A DNA stretch of 64,000 nucleotides from Dyadobacter endophyticus. Its GTDB lineage: Bacteria; Bacteroidota; Bacteroidia; Cytophagales; Spirosomataceae. Of this stretch, positions 26,112-36,700 are shown piece by piece; the stretch's first letter is position 1, and each line of letters begins with the position of its first letter. A program made the translations under genes and the position numbers. The notes beneath the pieces were generated by a model. The model did no database searches, was not told where the DNA came from, and saw nothing but the letters and a program-made list of their open reading frames with translations. The stretch spans positions 1,488,001-1,552,000 of the forward strand of contig NZ_BMIA01000001.1 of NCBI RefSeq assembly GCF_014641595.1, read 5' to 3'.

Positions 26112-29100
26112 GTTCGTCGTTATCTTCTGAATGTGGGAATGCGTCAATGGCGTGTACGAATCCTTCGGACAGCGGGCTGTCGTCTTCATTCTTGATCAAC
26201 TGTCGGCCATCTGCTATTTTGGCAAATATGTAATACAATCCCGGGATGATGATGACCCCGAAAATGGTACCGAACAACATCCCGCCCAGTGCCGAGGCAC
26301 CGATGGTACGGTTACCGATCGCACCTGCGCCGGTGGCGATGATCAGGGGGATCAGACCCGCCACGAACGCAAATGAGGTCATCAGGATCGGACGGAAACG
26401 AACCCTGGCACCTTCAATGGCTGCGTCAAGGATCGTGGCACCTTCCTGCCGTTTCTGGACGGCGAATTCGACGATCAATACGGCGTTTTTACCCAACAAC
26501 CCCACGAGCATGATCAGACCGATCTGTGCGTAGATGTTGTTTTCCAGGCCCATCAGGTTCAGTACAAGGAATGAACCGAATACCCCCACAGGCAGGGAAG
26601 TAACCACCGCCAATGGAATGATGAAGCTTTCGTACTGCGCCGCAAGTACCAGGTACACGAACGCCAACACGATCATGAACACGATCAGCGATTCGTTACC
26701 GCGGATCGATTCGTCATAGGAAAGCCCCTCGAATGCGATATCGTAGCCTTTTGGCAGTGTTTTGGCAGCCACTTCGCGGATCGCCGCAATGGCCTCGGCT
26801 GTGGTGTAGCCTTTGGCAGGAAGTCCCTGGATCGCCGCGGAGTTATACAAGTTGAAACGCGTGATCTCGTTAGGTCCCTGGCCTTTTTTGAGCTTCATGA
26901 ACGACGAGTAAGGCACCATTTCGCCAGCATCGTTTTTCACAAACAGCTTCAAAAGGTCGGTAGGAAGCCTTCTGAATTGAGGATCGGATTGTACGTATAC
27001 TTTGAAGAACTGGTTGAACTTGATGAAGCCCTGTTCGTAAGTACTACCGATCATAATGTTGAGGTTATCCATCGCTTTTCCGATCGAAACGCCTTTCTGC
27101 ATTGCCAGCTTGTTGTCAATTTCCAGCTCGTATTGCGGGTAGTTCGCAGCGAAGAAGGTGAACAAACCGGTCAGCTCTTTACGTTTACCAAGGTCTTCCA
27201 TGAACGCCTTGTTGATCCTGTCGAACTCGTGGTAGTCGGTGTCGGTGTTTTTGTCAAGCAGACGCATTGAGAAACCGCCGGAGGTACCAAAGCCGGGGAT
27301 TGCCGGTGGTTCGAAGAATTCCACTGTCGCTCCGAGTCCTTTCGAAGCATGTTCAAGCTCCTCCATGATCTCCTTCACATTATGCTTACGCTCGTGCCAC
27401 GATTTAAGGTTGATCAAACAGGTACCCGCATTGGAACCGCGACCTTCCGTCATGATCTCATAACCTGCCAGAGACGACACCGATTCGATTCCCTCGACTT
27501 CCTCGCAAATCTTTTGCAGACGGCGTGAGACTTCATTGGTTTTTTCCAAAGTAGAGCCCGGAGGGGTCTGGATGATCGCGTAAATGGTACTCTGGTCTTC
27601 GTTGGGGATAAAACCGGCCGGTACCACTGAGTTTTCATACCAGATACCCGCGCAGAATAAGCCCAGAATAACGAATGTGACTACGCGGCGATTCACGATC
27701 AGCCGCAGCAGGTGGACATACCACCCGGTCATCTTATCGAATCCGCGGTTGAAGCTGTCCAGCGCACGGGTAAGCGGGTTTTTCTTGCGCTCGTGGCCGT
27801 GGTGGTTTTTGAGCATGATCGCACACAATACCGGCGTGAGCGTCAAGGCGATAAGTGCCGAGATGACGATAGAACTCGCCATGGTAATCGAGAACTGGCG
27901 GTAGAAGGTACCCACAGGACCCGACATGAATGAGATAGGCAGGAACACCGATACCATGACCGCGGTGATCGCGATAATTGCACCTGAAATCTCTCCAAGA
28001 ACTTTTCTAACAGCGTTAAATGGTGATAAATGCGGCTCTTCTTCCATCTTGGCATGGACCGCTTCTACCACCACAATCGCATCATCGACCACAATACCGA
28101 TCGCCAATACAAGCGCAAAAAGGGTGATGAGGTTAATCGAAAGACCAAATGCCTGGATCACAAAGAATGCACCCACCAAGGATACCGGTACCGCGAGGAT
28201 AGGGATCAACGTCGAACGCCAGTCGCCAAGGAAGATGAACACCACAATGGCCACGAGGATAAATGCGTCGCGCAACGTGTGGATTACCTGCTCGATGGAA
28301 GCGTCGAGGAACGTCGATACGTCATAGCTGATCTTGTAATCCATGCCGGGAGGAAAGGAGGCCTTCATGACGTCCAGTTTCTGCTTTACCTCTCTAATTA
28401 CATCACTCGCATTACTGCCATAGTTCTGGCGCAATACGATCGCTGCGGAGGCCTTCCCGTCGAGGTTGGAGTAAATATCGAAGAACTCGCTACCCAGCTC
28501 CACTGTTGCAATATCCTTCAAATGGATGCTTTCGCCCTGGGCGTTGGCACGGATAATAATATCTTCGTACTCCTTCGGCTCGCTGTAACGGCCTTTGTAG
28601 GTCAGTACATATTCCAAAGACTGCGCTTCGATACCCGAGCTTTGTCCGATCCGGCCGGGACGACCGATGATACTCTGCTCGCCGAGCGCCTTCATGACTT
28701 CTTCTACTGAAATGCTGTACGCACGCATACGGTCGGGGTTGAGCCACACACGCATCGCGTAACGGCGGCTACCGAGGATTTGCGCCCGCGCTACCCCTTT
28801 GGTCCGCTGAATTTCAGGGATCATTTTAACGGTTGCGTAGTTGAAGAGGAATTTCTCGTCAATGCTCTTTGTCTTGGAGTAGAGGTTGACATACATCAAC
28901 ATACTCGGCTGGATTGGGGTGATAATAACCCCTTCGCGCTGAACGAGTTCAGGAAGGAGCGGCATTACCTGGTCAACCCTGGTTTTTACCCTGATAACCG
29001 CGTCGTTCGGGTCGGTGCCAGGTTCGAAGATAATCCTCAGCGTCGCTTCACCGGCGCTGGTGGCATCGGTAGCAATGTAACGCATATCCTGAACACCGTT

Positions 29101-29307
29101 AATGGCCTGTTCCAGCGTAATGAGCGTGGATTTCACCAACACGTCGGCACTTGATCCCGGGTAGGCGATGAAAATGTTAACAGTGGTAGGTGCAATGTCC
29201 GGGAACTGCGAAATGGGCAGTTTCTTGATAGCCAGTATACCTACGAAGACTATCATGACCGATATCACTATCGCGAATACGGGTCGTCGTATGAATTGAT
29301 TAAACAT
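26101..29307 (-). CDS. RND multidrug efflux pump, HAE1 (AcrB/MexB) type
   Basis: 1068 residues, normal for HAE1 pumps. Inner-membrane proton/drug antiporter: TM1 (FAIVISVMIVFVGILAI), large periplasmic loop, TM4 with the proton-relay pair GIVVDDAIVVVE, second loop, and closing TM helices (PIGVFGSFLVLNLMG region, AQIGLIMLVGLLGKNAVLIV). Middle component of a tripartite pump with the adaptor upstream and outer-membrane factor downstream. The HAE1 signature, not the CzcA type, predicts hydrophobic drugs, dyes or bile-like compounds. 21 bp after the adaptor stop. Confidence 0.96.
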   Translation of the reverse strand: MFNQFIRRPVFAIVISVMIVFVGILAIKKLPISQFPDIAPTTVNIFIAYPGSSADVLVKSTLITLEQAINGVQDMRYIATDATSAGEATLRIIFEPGTDPNDAVIRVKTRVDQVMPLLPELVQREGVIITPIQPSMLMYVNLYSKTKSIDEKFLFNYATVKMIPEIQRTKGVARAQILGSRRYAMRVWLNPDRMRAYSISVEEVMKALGEQSIIGRPGRIGQSSGIEAQSLEYVLTYKGRYSEPKEYEDIIIRANAQGESIHLKDIATVELGSEFFDIYSNLDGKASAAIVLRQNYGSNASDVIREVKQKLDVMKASFPPGMDYKISYDVSTFLDASIEQVIHTLRDAFILVAIVVFIFLGDWRSTLIPILAVPVSLVGAFFVIQAFGLSINLITLFALVLAIGIVVDDAIVVVEAVHAKMEEEPHLSPFNAVRKVLGEISGAIIAITAVMVSVFLPISFMSGPVGTFYRQFSITMASSIVISALIALTLTPVLCAIMLKNHHGHERKKNPLTRALDSFNRGFDKMTGWYVHLLRLIVNRRVVTFVILGLFCAGIWYENSVVPAGFIPNEDQSTIYAIIQTPPGSTLEKTNEVSRRLQKICEEVEGIESVSSLAGYEIMTEGRGSNAGTCLINLKSWHERKHNVKEIMEELEHASKGLGATVEFFEPPAIPGFGTSGGFSMRLLDKNTDTDYHEFDRINKAFMEDLGKRKELTGLFTFFAANYPQYELEIDNKLAMQKGVSIGKAMDNLNIMIGSTYEQGFIKFNQFFKVYVQSDPQFRRLPTDLLKLFVKNDAGEMVPYSSFMKLKKGQGPNEITRFNLYNSAAIQGLPAKGYTTAEAIAAIREVAAKTLPKGYDIAFEGLSYDESIRGNESLIVFMIVLAFVYLVLAAQYESFIIPLAVVTSLPVGVFGSFLVLNLMGLENNIYAQIGLIMLVGLLGKNAVLIVEFAVQKRQEGATILDAAIEGARVRFRPILMTSFAFVAGLIPLIIATGAGAIGNRTIGASALGGMLFGTIFGVIIIPGLYYIFAKIADGRQLIKNEDDSPLSEGFVHAIDAFPHSEDNDEHAK

Positions 29308-29328
29308 ATCTTTTGCTTTCGGACCTGA

Positions 29329-30414
29329 TTATTCCGCGTACAGGCTTAGGTGAGAAATAACCGAGTCGGGCTTTTGGAATTTGTAGCTGATCTTCTGGTT
29401 TTCGCGTACCTGACGCAAGCCTTCCAGCAATATTTTGTCGTCCTTTTGAAGCCCGTGAGAAACCGCGAAGACGTGCGGCAGCTCGGCCGCGATGGTGATC
29501 TCGCGCGACTGGACCTTGCCGTCCTTGTCGATCACGTAGCAGTATTTCTTTTCCAAAACCTCGAAGGTCGCTTTTTGCGGGATCAGCAGGGCGTTTTTGA
29601 GCGGCACGCTGATCTGAACGTTGCCTGTTTCGCCGTGGCGGAGCAAGCCTTTAGGGTTCGGGAACGTAGCCCTGAATGCGATGTTACCTGTTTCGTTATT
29701 GAAATCGGCCTCGATGGTTTTCACCGCTCCGGTATAGTCGAAGAGCTTTTCGTTGGCCATTTTAAGTTTCACTTTCAGGAGGTTACCTCCGTCTTCGCCG
29801 GATTTATAATCCAGGTATTCAGCTTCGGGAACGTTGAAGTAAACCCACATTTCACTGTTGTCGGAAAGGGTGGTGAGCAGGTCGCCTTCATCCACCAGAC
29901 TTCCGAGCCGCACCTGGAAATGGTCCATGATGCCGCTGAACGGCGCGCGGATCTCGGTAAATCCGAGGTGCGTGGTAGCAAGTCCCAGTTCCGCTTTGGC
30001 TTTATCCAGTTTTGCTTTGGCTAATGCCAGCTCGTTTTTGGAAACTACATTGCTGTCGGCCAAGGCTTTGGTGTTCTTAAATTCGATTTCGGCGAAGTTG
30101 GCTTCTGCCTGCGCCTTTTGTTGTTCAGCCTGGTATACCATTGGCATGATCTGGAACATCAGCTGACCTTTTTTCACCGTCTGGCCTTCATCCACATATA
30201 TTTTCTGTAAATAACCTCTTTCCAATGCACGCAGCTCAATATGGCTGATCGCCCGGATCTGGCTTACGTACTCTTTTGTGATGGTGGTGTCTTTTTGTAA
30301 GGGGCTTGTTACTAAATAGTTAACCTCTTTTTCTTTTTCTTCTTCGTGTTTCGATGTACAGCCTGTCTGATACAACAACGCACCCAAGCTCACGAGCATG
30401 AGAATTCTTTTCAT
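29329..30414 (-). CDS. RND efflux periplasmic adaptor (membrane-fusion protein)
   Basis: 361 residues from ATG at 30414. Lipoprotein signal (LGALLYQTGC, Cys17 or so) then lipoyl/beta-barrel adaptor: EYVSQIRAISHIELRALERG, helical hairpin (about 80-150: AEQQKAQAEANFAEIEF), ATTHLGFTEIRAPFSGIMDH and a C-terminal membrane-proximal domain. Bridges pump and outer-membrane factor. The upstream in-frame extension to 30519 has no lipobox and a proline-rich, non-family sequence, so it is rejected. Confidence 0.94.
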   Translation of the reverse strand: MKRILMLVSLGALLYQTGCTSKHEEEKEKEVNYLVTSPLQKDTTITKEYVSQIRAISHIELRALERGYLQKIYVDEGQTVKKGQLMFQIMPMVYQAEQQKAQAEANFAEIEFKNTKALADSNVVSKNELALAKAKLDKAKAELGLATTHLGFTEIRAPFSGIMDHFQVRLGSLVDEGDLLTTLSDNSEMWVYFNVPEAEYLDYKSGEDGGNLLKVKLKMANEKLFDYTGAVKTIEADFNNETGNIAFRATFPNPKGLLRHGETGNVQISVPLKNALLIPQKATFEVLEKKYCYVIDKDGKVQSREITIAAELPHVFAVSHGLQKDDKILLEGLRQVRENQKISYKFQKPDSVISHLSLYAE

Positions 30415-30565
30415 GATGATTTTTGGAGTTAGCAAAATGGAATTTTTGATAGTTTCTGTTCGTATGGGTGTGCCTGACGGCACGGTGGGCAGTCGTAAGC
30501 AGCCGGGGATTGGCACCACGACGACCGGATTGGCAGGCCGTAGAATAACCTGCCGCTGAGCGGGA

Positions 30566-30988
30566 TCAAATTCTGAGTACGCGAAGCCTCAGATATTGGC
30601 GAGAGGAATAAAACGAGCTACTCCGCGGTAAGGGCCGGGTTTTTGAAATGTAGCAAAAGGGAAAGAACTGACGCGAAGCAAATGTAGCAGCGGGCATACC
30701 GCCTGCGCGGGGTGATTTTTTAACCGAGAACCACTCGGTGGAATCTTCTTCTTTTTCTTCCGAAATAGTCCTGATGAACTCTGAAAACTTCCGGGCGGCA
30801 TCGGGGAGCCGGAATGCAGGCTCGTTATCATCGAATGCCTGTACAAAATTCGGATGCTCCGATTGCGTAAGAATCTGAATGGGAGAATTACATGACTGAC
30901 GCTCCTGTGAACCCGCATACATATTGCTGTATCCGTCCACCAGGAGAATGCACAGGGGCAGGAGATATTTCAGCAATTCTTTGATCAT
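30566..30988 (-). CDS. Small secreted protein heading the RND operon
   Basis: 140 residues starting MIKELLKYLLPLCILLVDGY, a clear export signal, followed by a Ser/Pro-rich mature part with PTAARKFSEFIRTISEEKEE-like helical segment and a basic, low-complexity tail (CYISKTRPLPRSSSFYSSRQ). No family recognised. 151 bp before the adaptor and on the same strand, so probably the first gene of the operon. The metal RND operon at 50744 is headed by a similar-sized exported protein, which supports coding. Tail composition looks loose, so the true end might be earlier. Confidence 0.5.
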   Translation of the reverse strand: MIKELLKYLLPLCILLVDGYSNMYAGSQERQSCNSPIQILTQSEHPNFVQAFDDNEPAFRLPDAARKFSEFIRTISEEKEEDSTEWFSVKKSPRAGGMPAATFASRQFFPFCYISKTRPLPRSSSFYSSRQYLRLRVLRI

Positions 30989-31320
30989 CTTAACGGGTAC
31001 CTATTGAGTCTTTTGTATATTTTGAAGCCGCGCGGGGGCGACCTTAATTGGTCTCAATGTTTCAAGTCTTTGAAAATGAGCATGCGTTTAGGCGCTGTTC
31101 TTGATGTGCGCGATTTGTAAATTGTTCTTTTCGTAGGTGTGTGCTTCTTATACGCATACAAAAACCGCAATTCATCCTTAACACCATGTTAAAAGGATGT
31201 TAAAAAGGGATTAAAATCGTCGAACGGCCACTGCGACTAATCCTGCGGTGCCGTGAGGGGAAAGTTTTGGATAAAATATTCTTTTAATTATTACATTGTG
31301 GGTTGAATTTGGGGAGGATC
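30989..31320. other. Intergenic region, promoter of the RND operon
   Basis: About 330 bp, AT-rich towards the right end, no gene. The promoter reading left into 30988 should lie here; no confident -33/-7 pair or operator was seen. Confidence 0.4.
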
Positions 31321-31367
31321 GTGCAAAGCTCTTGCTTTGCACATAGTAGACACGAAGGAGACCTTCG
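31321..31367. repeat. Double-hairpin REP-like element
   Basis: Hairpin 1 has 9-bp arms GTGCAAAGC and GCTTTGCAC around TCTT (31321-31342). After a 10-nt spacer, hairpin 2 has 6-bp arms CGAAGG and CCTTCG around AGA (31353-31367). It lies 6 bp past the stop of the membrane-protein gene at 31373. No T run follows, so it is not a standard terminator; the two-stem layout is like REP elements mobilised by RAYT transposases. Confidence 0.55.
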
Positions 31368-31372
31368 CACCA

Positions 31373-32161
31373 TTATGCTCTTTTAGATTCTTCGAGATAA
31401 TGCTGTCCGCGATTCTGATGGGCGTGAATGCCGCTGCTGATCAGGATGACGGCTGAAACAATTAGCGCCGCATCGACAACCGCGGGCGCCGTCTCCCAGT
31501 TGGCGACGGCTACTGCCACCAGCGCCCACACACCTACCATGGACGACTCACGCAGGTTTCGTTTCCAGGTCAGGACGAGGTATACTGCCCCTGCGACGCA
31601 GATCATGATTACCGTCCAGGCAACCGGCGAAAGCCCGAAGCCATCCCAGCCGATTTTAGTGAGCCATGCCGCTACGTTGGCAATGAGCGCGACGGAGATC
31701 CACCCGAAGTAAATGGCAAACGGCCACCAGGTCAGCGCGATCTTTTTGATCGGGATGAGGTCAAGCTCCATGCGTGTACGTACGATGATGCGCCAGAGCG
31801 AAGTAAGCAGGACAATCATGACAAGCACCGAAAGTCCAGTAAAATCATACAGCCAGGCGAGTACCCAAGCCGAATTCGCGGCGCAGGAGATTACAAATAA
31901 CCAGCCAACTTTCTCCACCACTGCCGGAACTTCGCGCTTACCGGAAATGCCACGTGACTGGTAAACCACAAACACGGCCAGTAACAGGTAGATCAGCCCC
32001 CAGATTGAGAATGCGTAGCCGGATGGCGTGAAGAGATTCTGGTACCGGGCAGACACGCTGGCCATGGTACTGTTATTGAAAATGCCGGTATTGGATAAAT
32101 AATTGACCACCACAGTGACGGTCACTGCGATGATATTGGCTATTTGTAAGGTTCTTTTCAT
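31373..32161 (-). CDS. TspO/tryptophan-rich sensory-like membrane protein
   Basis: 262 residues with about seven hydrophobic helices, notably NLFTPSGYAFSIWGLIYLLL, ANSAWVLAWLYDFTGLSVLV, WPFAIYFGWISVALIANVA and AVAVANWETAPAVVDAALIV. The FxPSGYAFSIWGLIY and WxxAIYFGWIS motifs recall TspO/MBR tryptophan-rich sensory proteins, but this form is longer (TspO is about 160 residues and has five helices). Ligand unknown, porphyrin or cholesterol-like ligands are typical of TspO. Start at 32161 (MKRTLQ); an ATG at 32179 adds six residues. Confidence 0.8.
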   Translation of the reverse strand: MKRTLQIANIIAVTVTVVVNYLSNTGIFNNSTMASVSARYQNLFTPSGYAFSIWGLIYLLLAVFVVYQSRGISGKREVPAVVEKVGWLFVISCAANSAWVLAWLYDFTGLSVLVMIVLLTSLWRIIVRTRMELDLIPIKKIALTWWPFAIYFGWISVALIANVAAWLTKIGWDGFGLSPVAWTVIMICVAGAVYLVLTWKRNLRESSMVGVWALVAVAVANWETAPAVVDAALIVSAVILISSGIHAHQNRGQHYLEESKRA

Positions 32162-32199
32162 AAAAGTCACCGTCAACAAAAATTATGCCTCGAGCAAAC

Positions 32200-32234
32200 A
32201 AAAAAGGACGCCGCATAGCCGCGACGCCCTTTCC
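32200..32234 (-). terminator. Rho-independent terminator of the phosphodiesterase gene
   Basis: On the minus strand AAGGGCGTCGC pairs with GCGGCGTCCTT (two G-T pairs) around GGCTAT, followed by TTTTGTTTG. Confidence 0.85.
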
Positions 32235-32267
32235 GATTGATTCTTATCTATCTTACAAACCTAAATG

Positions 32268-33617
32268 CTATTCTTTGACGAGCATGCCCGGATAAACGGA
32301 GCCATCCGCTGAGGGGAAATCGATATTGAGCAACTTCGCGATTAGCGGGGCGATGTCCTGCAAACCCATTTCGGGAATTACCGCGCCTTTTTTGATACCA
32401 CGGCCAAAGGCCACAAAGCCTGTCTGGATCTCCTTGAAATCAGGGAAAAAGCCATGCGTACCGCCGCTTGCCGCGCGTACGAAATCGCCGGTTGCCGCAT
32501 TACCGATCGTGAATCCCTGCTTGGGAGCGAGGGCCAGCGCCGCATTCGGGTCGGAGCCGACGGCATCCAGCGCTGCACGGTCTTTAATCTCAAACATTGC
32601 TCTTTGAGCGACGGGCAGTTTGGACAGCGCCGATTTCACCTTTTCGAGCGTTTGCGTATCGTTTTTATCTTTCAAATGCAGAAAGGAGGAGCCGCCCGAA
32701 GCGTGGAAATAGGCTTTCCATGCCGAGGGATTTTTAGGATCGTACAAGCCCGCCTGTGCGAGGAGCACATTGGGCGAAAGCGACGAATGAATATCCACAA
32801 ACCCGTGGTCGCCGGTGACGATCACCGTGGTTTTGTCTTTGATCCCCGCCTTATCGATGGCTTCCAGAATGGCCTTTATGCCCCGGTCGACGCTCGTTAA
32901 TGCGGCGCGGACCTTATCGCCGTCGCGCCCCTGCTCATGCTCGAAATGGTCTACTGCCACCAGGTGAACAGCCAGGAACGAAGGCTTGTACTTGCGGATA
33001 ATGTAGGCGCTCGTGCGTGAGAGGTTATCGTCGATGCTCAGGTATTCGCCGTCGAAATCGATCTCTTCCAGCTTGCCTGTGGCATTTTGCTGGATTTCCT
33101 CGTAAAAACCTTTCGGATTGGAATTTTCGCTCAGCGCTTTGGTCATATTGCGCTTGCCGCCCTTCGTTTCGGGCAAATACCAGTATTCCGGGATATTGTA
33201 ATTGGCAGGACCGCCTAACGACACCGGCCAGAAAACCGACGCGGTTGCCAGCCCTTTTTCTTTCGCGGCGCTGAAAATCGTGGGTACCTTAATGGTCTTG
33301 TAATCCCAGATCCATTTGCCGGTCACTTCCAGCGGTTCAGCGGGGGTATTGTAATAGACACCATGTTTGATCGGCTTTACGCCGGTGATCATAGTGGTGT
33401 GAGAAGGGTAGGTTACGGTCGGGAAAACGCCGTTCACGCCGTCGGCATAAGCGCCGGTTTCCATCCCCTGCCGCAGGTTCACCATCGACCACGTGGGGTC
33501 TTTGTAAAACTCGGGTCTCAGCCCGTCGATACTGATCAGGATCACGTGCGAATCCTGTGCACGAAGACCTTTGAGTGTAAATGTGGAAAGGGTTAAGAGC
33601 AGGATTAGTTTTTTCAT
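32268..33617 (-). CDS. Ectonucleotide pyrophosphatase/phosphodiesterase (alkaline-phosphatase superfamily)
   Basis: 449 residues. Signal peptide 1-20 (LRAQ). Two-zinc active site of the NPP family is complete: Asp31 (ISIDGLRPEF), nucleophile Thr67 (PTVTYPSHTT), the VDHFEHEQG block around residue 222, GDHGF around 270 and GTHGFFPDF near the C-terminus. Hydrolyses phosphodiesters or pyrophosphates of nucleotides or lipids in the periplasm. Separated by 83 bp, with a hairpin in it (33643-33678), from the Oar-like TonB receptor upstream on the same strand, so a shared transcript is possible. Confidence 0.93.
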   Translation of the reverse strand: MKKLILLLTLSTFTLKGLRAQDSHVILISIDGLRPEFYKDPTWSMVNLRQGMETGAYADGVNGVFPTVTYPSHTTMITGVKPIKHGVYYNTPAEPLEVTGKWIWDYKTIKVPTIFSAAKEKGLATASVFWPVSLGGPANYNIPEYWYLPETKGGKRNMTKALSENSNPKGFYEEIQQNATGKLEEIDFDGEYLSIDDNLSRTSAYIIRKYKPSFLAVHLVAVDHFEHEQGRDGDKVRAALTSVDRGIKAILEAIDKAGIKDKTTVIVTGDHGFVDIHSSLSPNVLLAQAGLYDPKNPSAWKAYFHASGGSSFLHLKDKNDTQTLEKVKSALSKLPVAQRAMFEIKDRAALDAVGSDPNAALALAPKQGFTIGNAATGDFVRAASGGTHGFFPDFKEIQTGFVAFGRGIKKGAVIPEMGLQDIAPLIAKLLNIDFPSADGSVYPGMLVKE

Positions 33618-33642
33618 AGGAAGTACCCTGTTAGTTATTTTC

Positions 33643-33678
33643 CCGGCTTCCCGTGCCGTTGCATGCGCGGGGAGCCGG
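33643..33678. other. Stable intercistronic hairpin
   Basis: CCGGCTTCCCG and CGGGGAGCCGG pair between the TonB receptor (stop at 33701) and the phosphodiesterase start (33617). T run only on the plus side, where no gene ends, so on the minus strand it is more likely an mRNA-stabilising or partial-attenuation hairpin than a terminator. Confidence 0.5.
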
Positions 33679-33700
33679 TTTTTGTATTAATTCAAAAAAA

Positions 33701-36700
33701 TCAGAATGAGTAGCGCAGACCGACCTGGATCTGGAAGGGGCTACCCGTCAGGCTCGATACCCCCGCGCCTTTGTTAACGTTGTAGACAAACTCGTTCTTG
33801 ATCTTGTCGAAGCTCTTGATCGTGTACAAGGTTTGTTTACCCAGGTTGGTCCCCACACCCCAGTCTTTGTTGAGCATGTTGGCGAAGTTGAATATGTCAA
33901 TGGAGGCCTCAATGCGGTGCGATTTGTGGATTTTGAAGCTTTTACCCAGACGTACATCGAATACGCCATAGAAACCATTGACGCCGCCGTTACGCTCAGC
34001 CATTTTCCCCGTGTTTTCGCGGATGAATGTTTTAATGCTCTCTTCCGCGTCGGGATTATCCATAATGGCTTTGATGCCTGTACGGATATACTCGGGCGTT
34101 GCGGCGCTGTTGGCGTCATACACGTAAGGAAGGTCGTTCGAAGACACGAAGTCACCGTTCATGTTACCGCTCACGGCCAGCGAGTAGCGCGTACCGCCGA
34201 TGCCGGAGTAGCGAATGCCGAGCGAGATCCCCCAGAAGCTAGGGGCCGTACCGTACACAATCAGCTTATTTCGGAACTGATTGTTGGCATAACTCATGCG
34301 GCTCAAATCGCGCGGGTCGTCGATCACCATCTGATCGAGTGTAGCGGTGTTGGCCACGTTGCCATTGTAGGAAGTGTTATCCTTGGCGTCGTTCCAGGTG
34401 TAGGAAGCGGTTATCTGTCCATCGCGGAAGTACTTGAACGTTCCGTCGATCACCAGTGCATACTGGTTCTTCTTGCCGTCGCTCACAAGTTCCAGTACGC
34501 GGCCCACCTGTTTGGTTCTGCGGCTGTTGAGCCAGTTCGTGGCACCATTGGAAGTGTTGATGGTCGAAGCCGGTACATACACACCGCGGTTGGCTTCGGC
34601 ACCGATGCGGAAGAATGGCTCATCCACCATGTTGCGGTCGATGTACATATAGTTGTTGCGTGCCCACGATGCATAACCGCTGATGCCGATCCGGAGACGG
34701 TCGCTGAAAAAGTGGTTGTACGAGAAATTGGTTTTGTACAAAACAGGCACTTTGGCGTCGGGGCTGTTGGTGTTGATCGTGATCAGACGCTCGATGCCGG
34801 GGACATTGAAAAGCTCGGCACCCGGAGCTTTGCTGGGGTCCTGACGGTACAATGGAAAATTAGGTGATGGAACGAGATCGCCCTGGATTTCAACGGAAGC
34901 CACTTTGGAACCATCGAAGAGCATATTGTTCACCATCGAATAAGGGTTCAGTGCAGATCCGAAAACACCGGCGCCAAAACGGATGACATCTTTGCTCTGC
35001 TCGTTCACATCCCAGGTAAACTGAACGCGCGGCTGTAATTGAAGCGTGTTAATGCGGTTATTGGTTTTGATACCCAGCTCATCAAATACCACCTGGCTGA
35101 AATTCGCGCGGTTGAGGTATACGGTATTGTCCAGTCGCAAGCCGGCGGTCATATCCAGGCCGACGCCCAATTTGGTGTCCATTTGCGCATACAAACCGGT
35201 GCTCAGCGACTTCACTTTATTGCTCTGGTCTTCATTCAGGTAAATTTCGCGGGCGTAGCGGTAAGGTTTCAGGTTATTGAAATTATCCATTCCCGTGAAA
35301 TAAAAGCGGCCGTTCATTTCGCTGCCGTAGCGTGAGTGCATCAGGTTGTACATCACATCGATACCGAATGTGAAGTTAATCTTTCCGGTATTGTAGTACA
35401 GGTTATCCACCGCCTGCAACACCGTCCCTTTGAACCATTCGGGAGAAAAACGCTGGCCGCCAATCTGGATCGAATTCAGATAAGTAGCATTTCCCGCCAC
35501 GGATTCAACGTTTTCGACGATCGCACGCGGGATGCTCGCAGCAGGAAGCTCGGAGCTGGGGAGTACCTGGACATCTTCATAGAAATGCTGCACTTTCAAT
35601 TCATTCGTCACGCGGGGGCTCAAAGTGGTGCGGAGCGAGGCCATCAGGCTGTTGTCGAACTTCTTACGGTCGATGTACGACTCGTAGAAGTTAATACCCG
35701 AGTTATCACCTTCCGAAAGGTTATCCTTCTCGATCACCATATTGTTGCGGATCGTGAGCAGGTTCTTGGAGTTGAGCTGCCAGTCGATACGGGCAAAAAG
35801 CGCGTCGGTACCTTTCGCTTTGTCGAACGCACCGAACTGCTGGTTGCTGGAAACCCCGTATTTGTCGCGTGCAATGCCCACAAAGCGTTCTAGCGTCGCA
35901 TTGGTAACCTTGTTGGCTGCCTCATCGGCGGGACTGAGGATGTTCGCAATGTAAAGCGGGCGCGAATCGGCCTGGTGGTCCCATGCCACAAAAAAGTGCG
36001 CTTTGTCTTTGACGATCGGTCCGCCGAGTGAAAATCCGTACTGGTAGGTCGAAAACTCCTGCGTTCTTTTATTTCCGCGAAGGTCGTATTTGCTGGAAAG
36101 CCCGTCGTTACGGACAAACGTGAAAGCGCTGCCGGATAGCTTGTTGGTGCCGGATTTGGTCACGGTGCTGATCGTACCACCGCCTGCACGGCCCATGGTC
36201 ACGTCGTATTCGTTGGTAACGACTTTGAACTCCCGAATCGCTTCCATCGAGATCGAGTAGGCGCCCGAGGTACCGCCGCCTGCGATGGTGCCGCGTGAGG
36301 TCATGCCGTCGATCGTGTAGTTGGTCGAGGAGGCCAGCTGACCGCCGAGGCTGCTTCCGTTGCTTAATGGGGAAAGGTCGATCAGCGAGGTGAAGTTTCG
36401 GCCGTTTACCGGCAGGCGGGCAATGTCGCGGGCTGTAATGGGAGTAGAGGCACCTAGCGTCACCACCGTGTTTTTCAACGAATTCGCTACAATGTCAATG
36501 GCTTTCAGCTCGTTGGCAGCGGCTTCCAGCGTGAAATTGAGGCGCAGCTGATCGCCCTGGTTCAATGCATAACCGGTCTTTTTCTGCTCACCGTAGCTGA
36601 TAAACGACACCGTGATGGAGTAGGGTGAGCCCAGGGGTAACTGCTTGATAATGTAGTCGCCATTAGCGTCCGTGACCGTACCCGTACTGAAACCGGTAGA

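Noticed and set aside
33833..34867. 344-residue open frame antisense to the Oar-like receptor
   Set aside because: No protein-like motifs; frame belongs to the strong coding bias of the receptor on the other strand.
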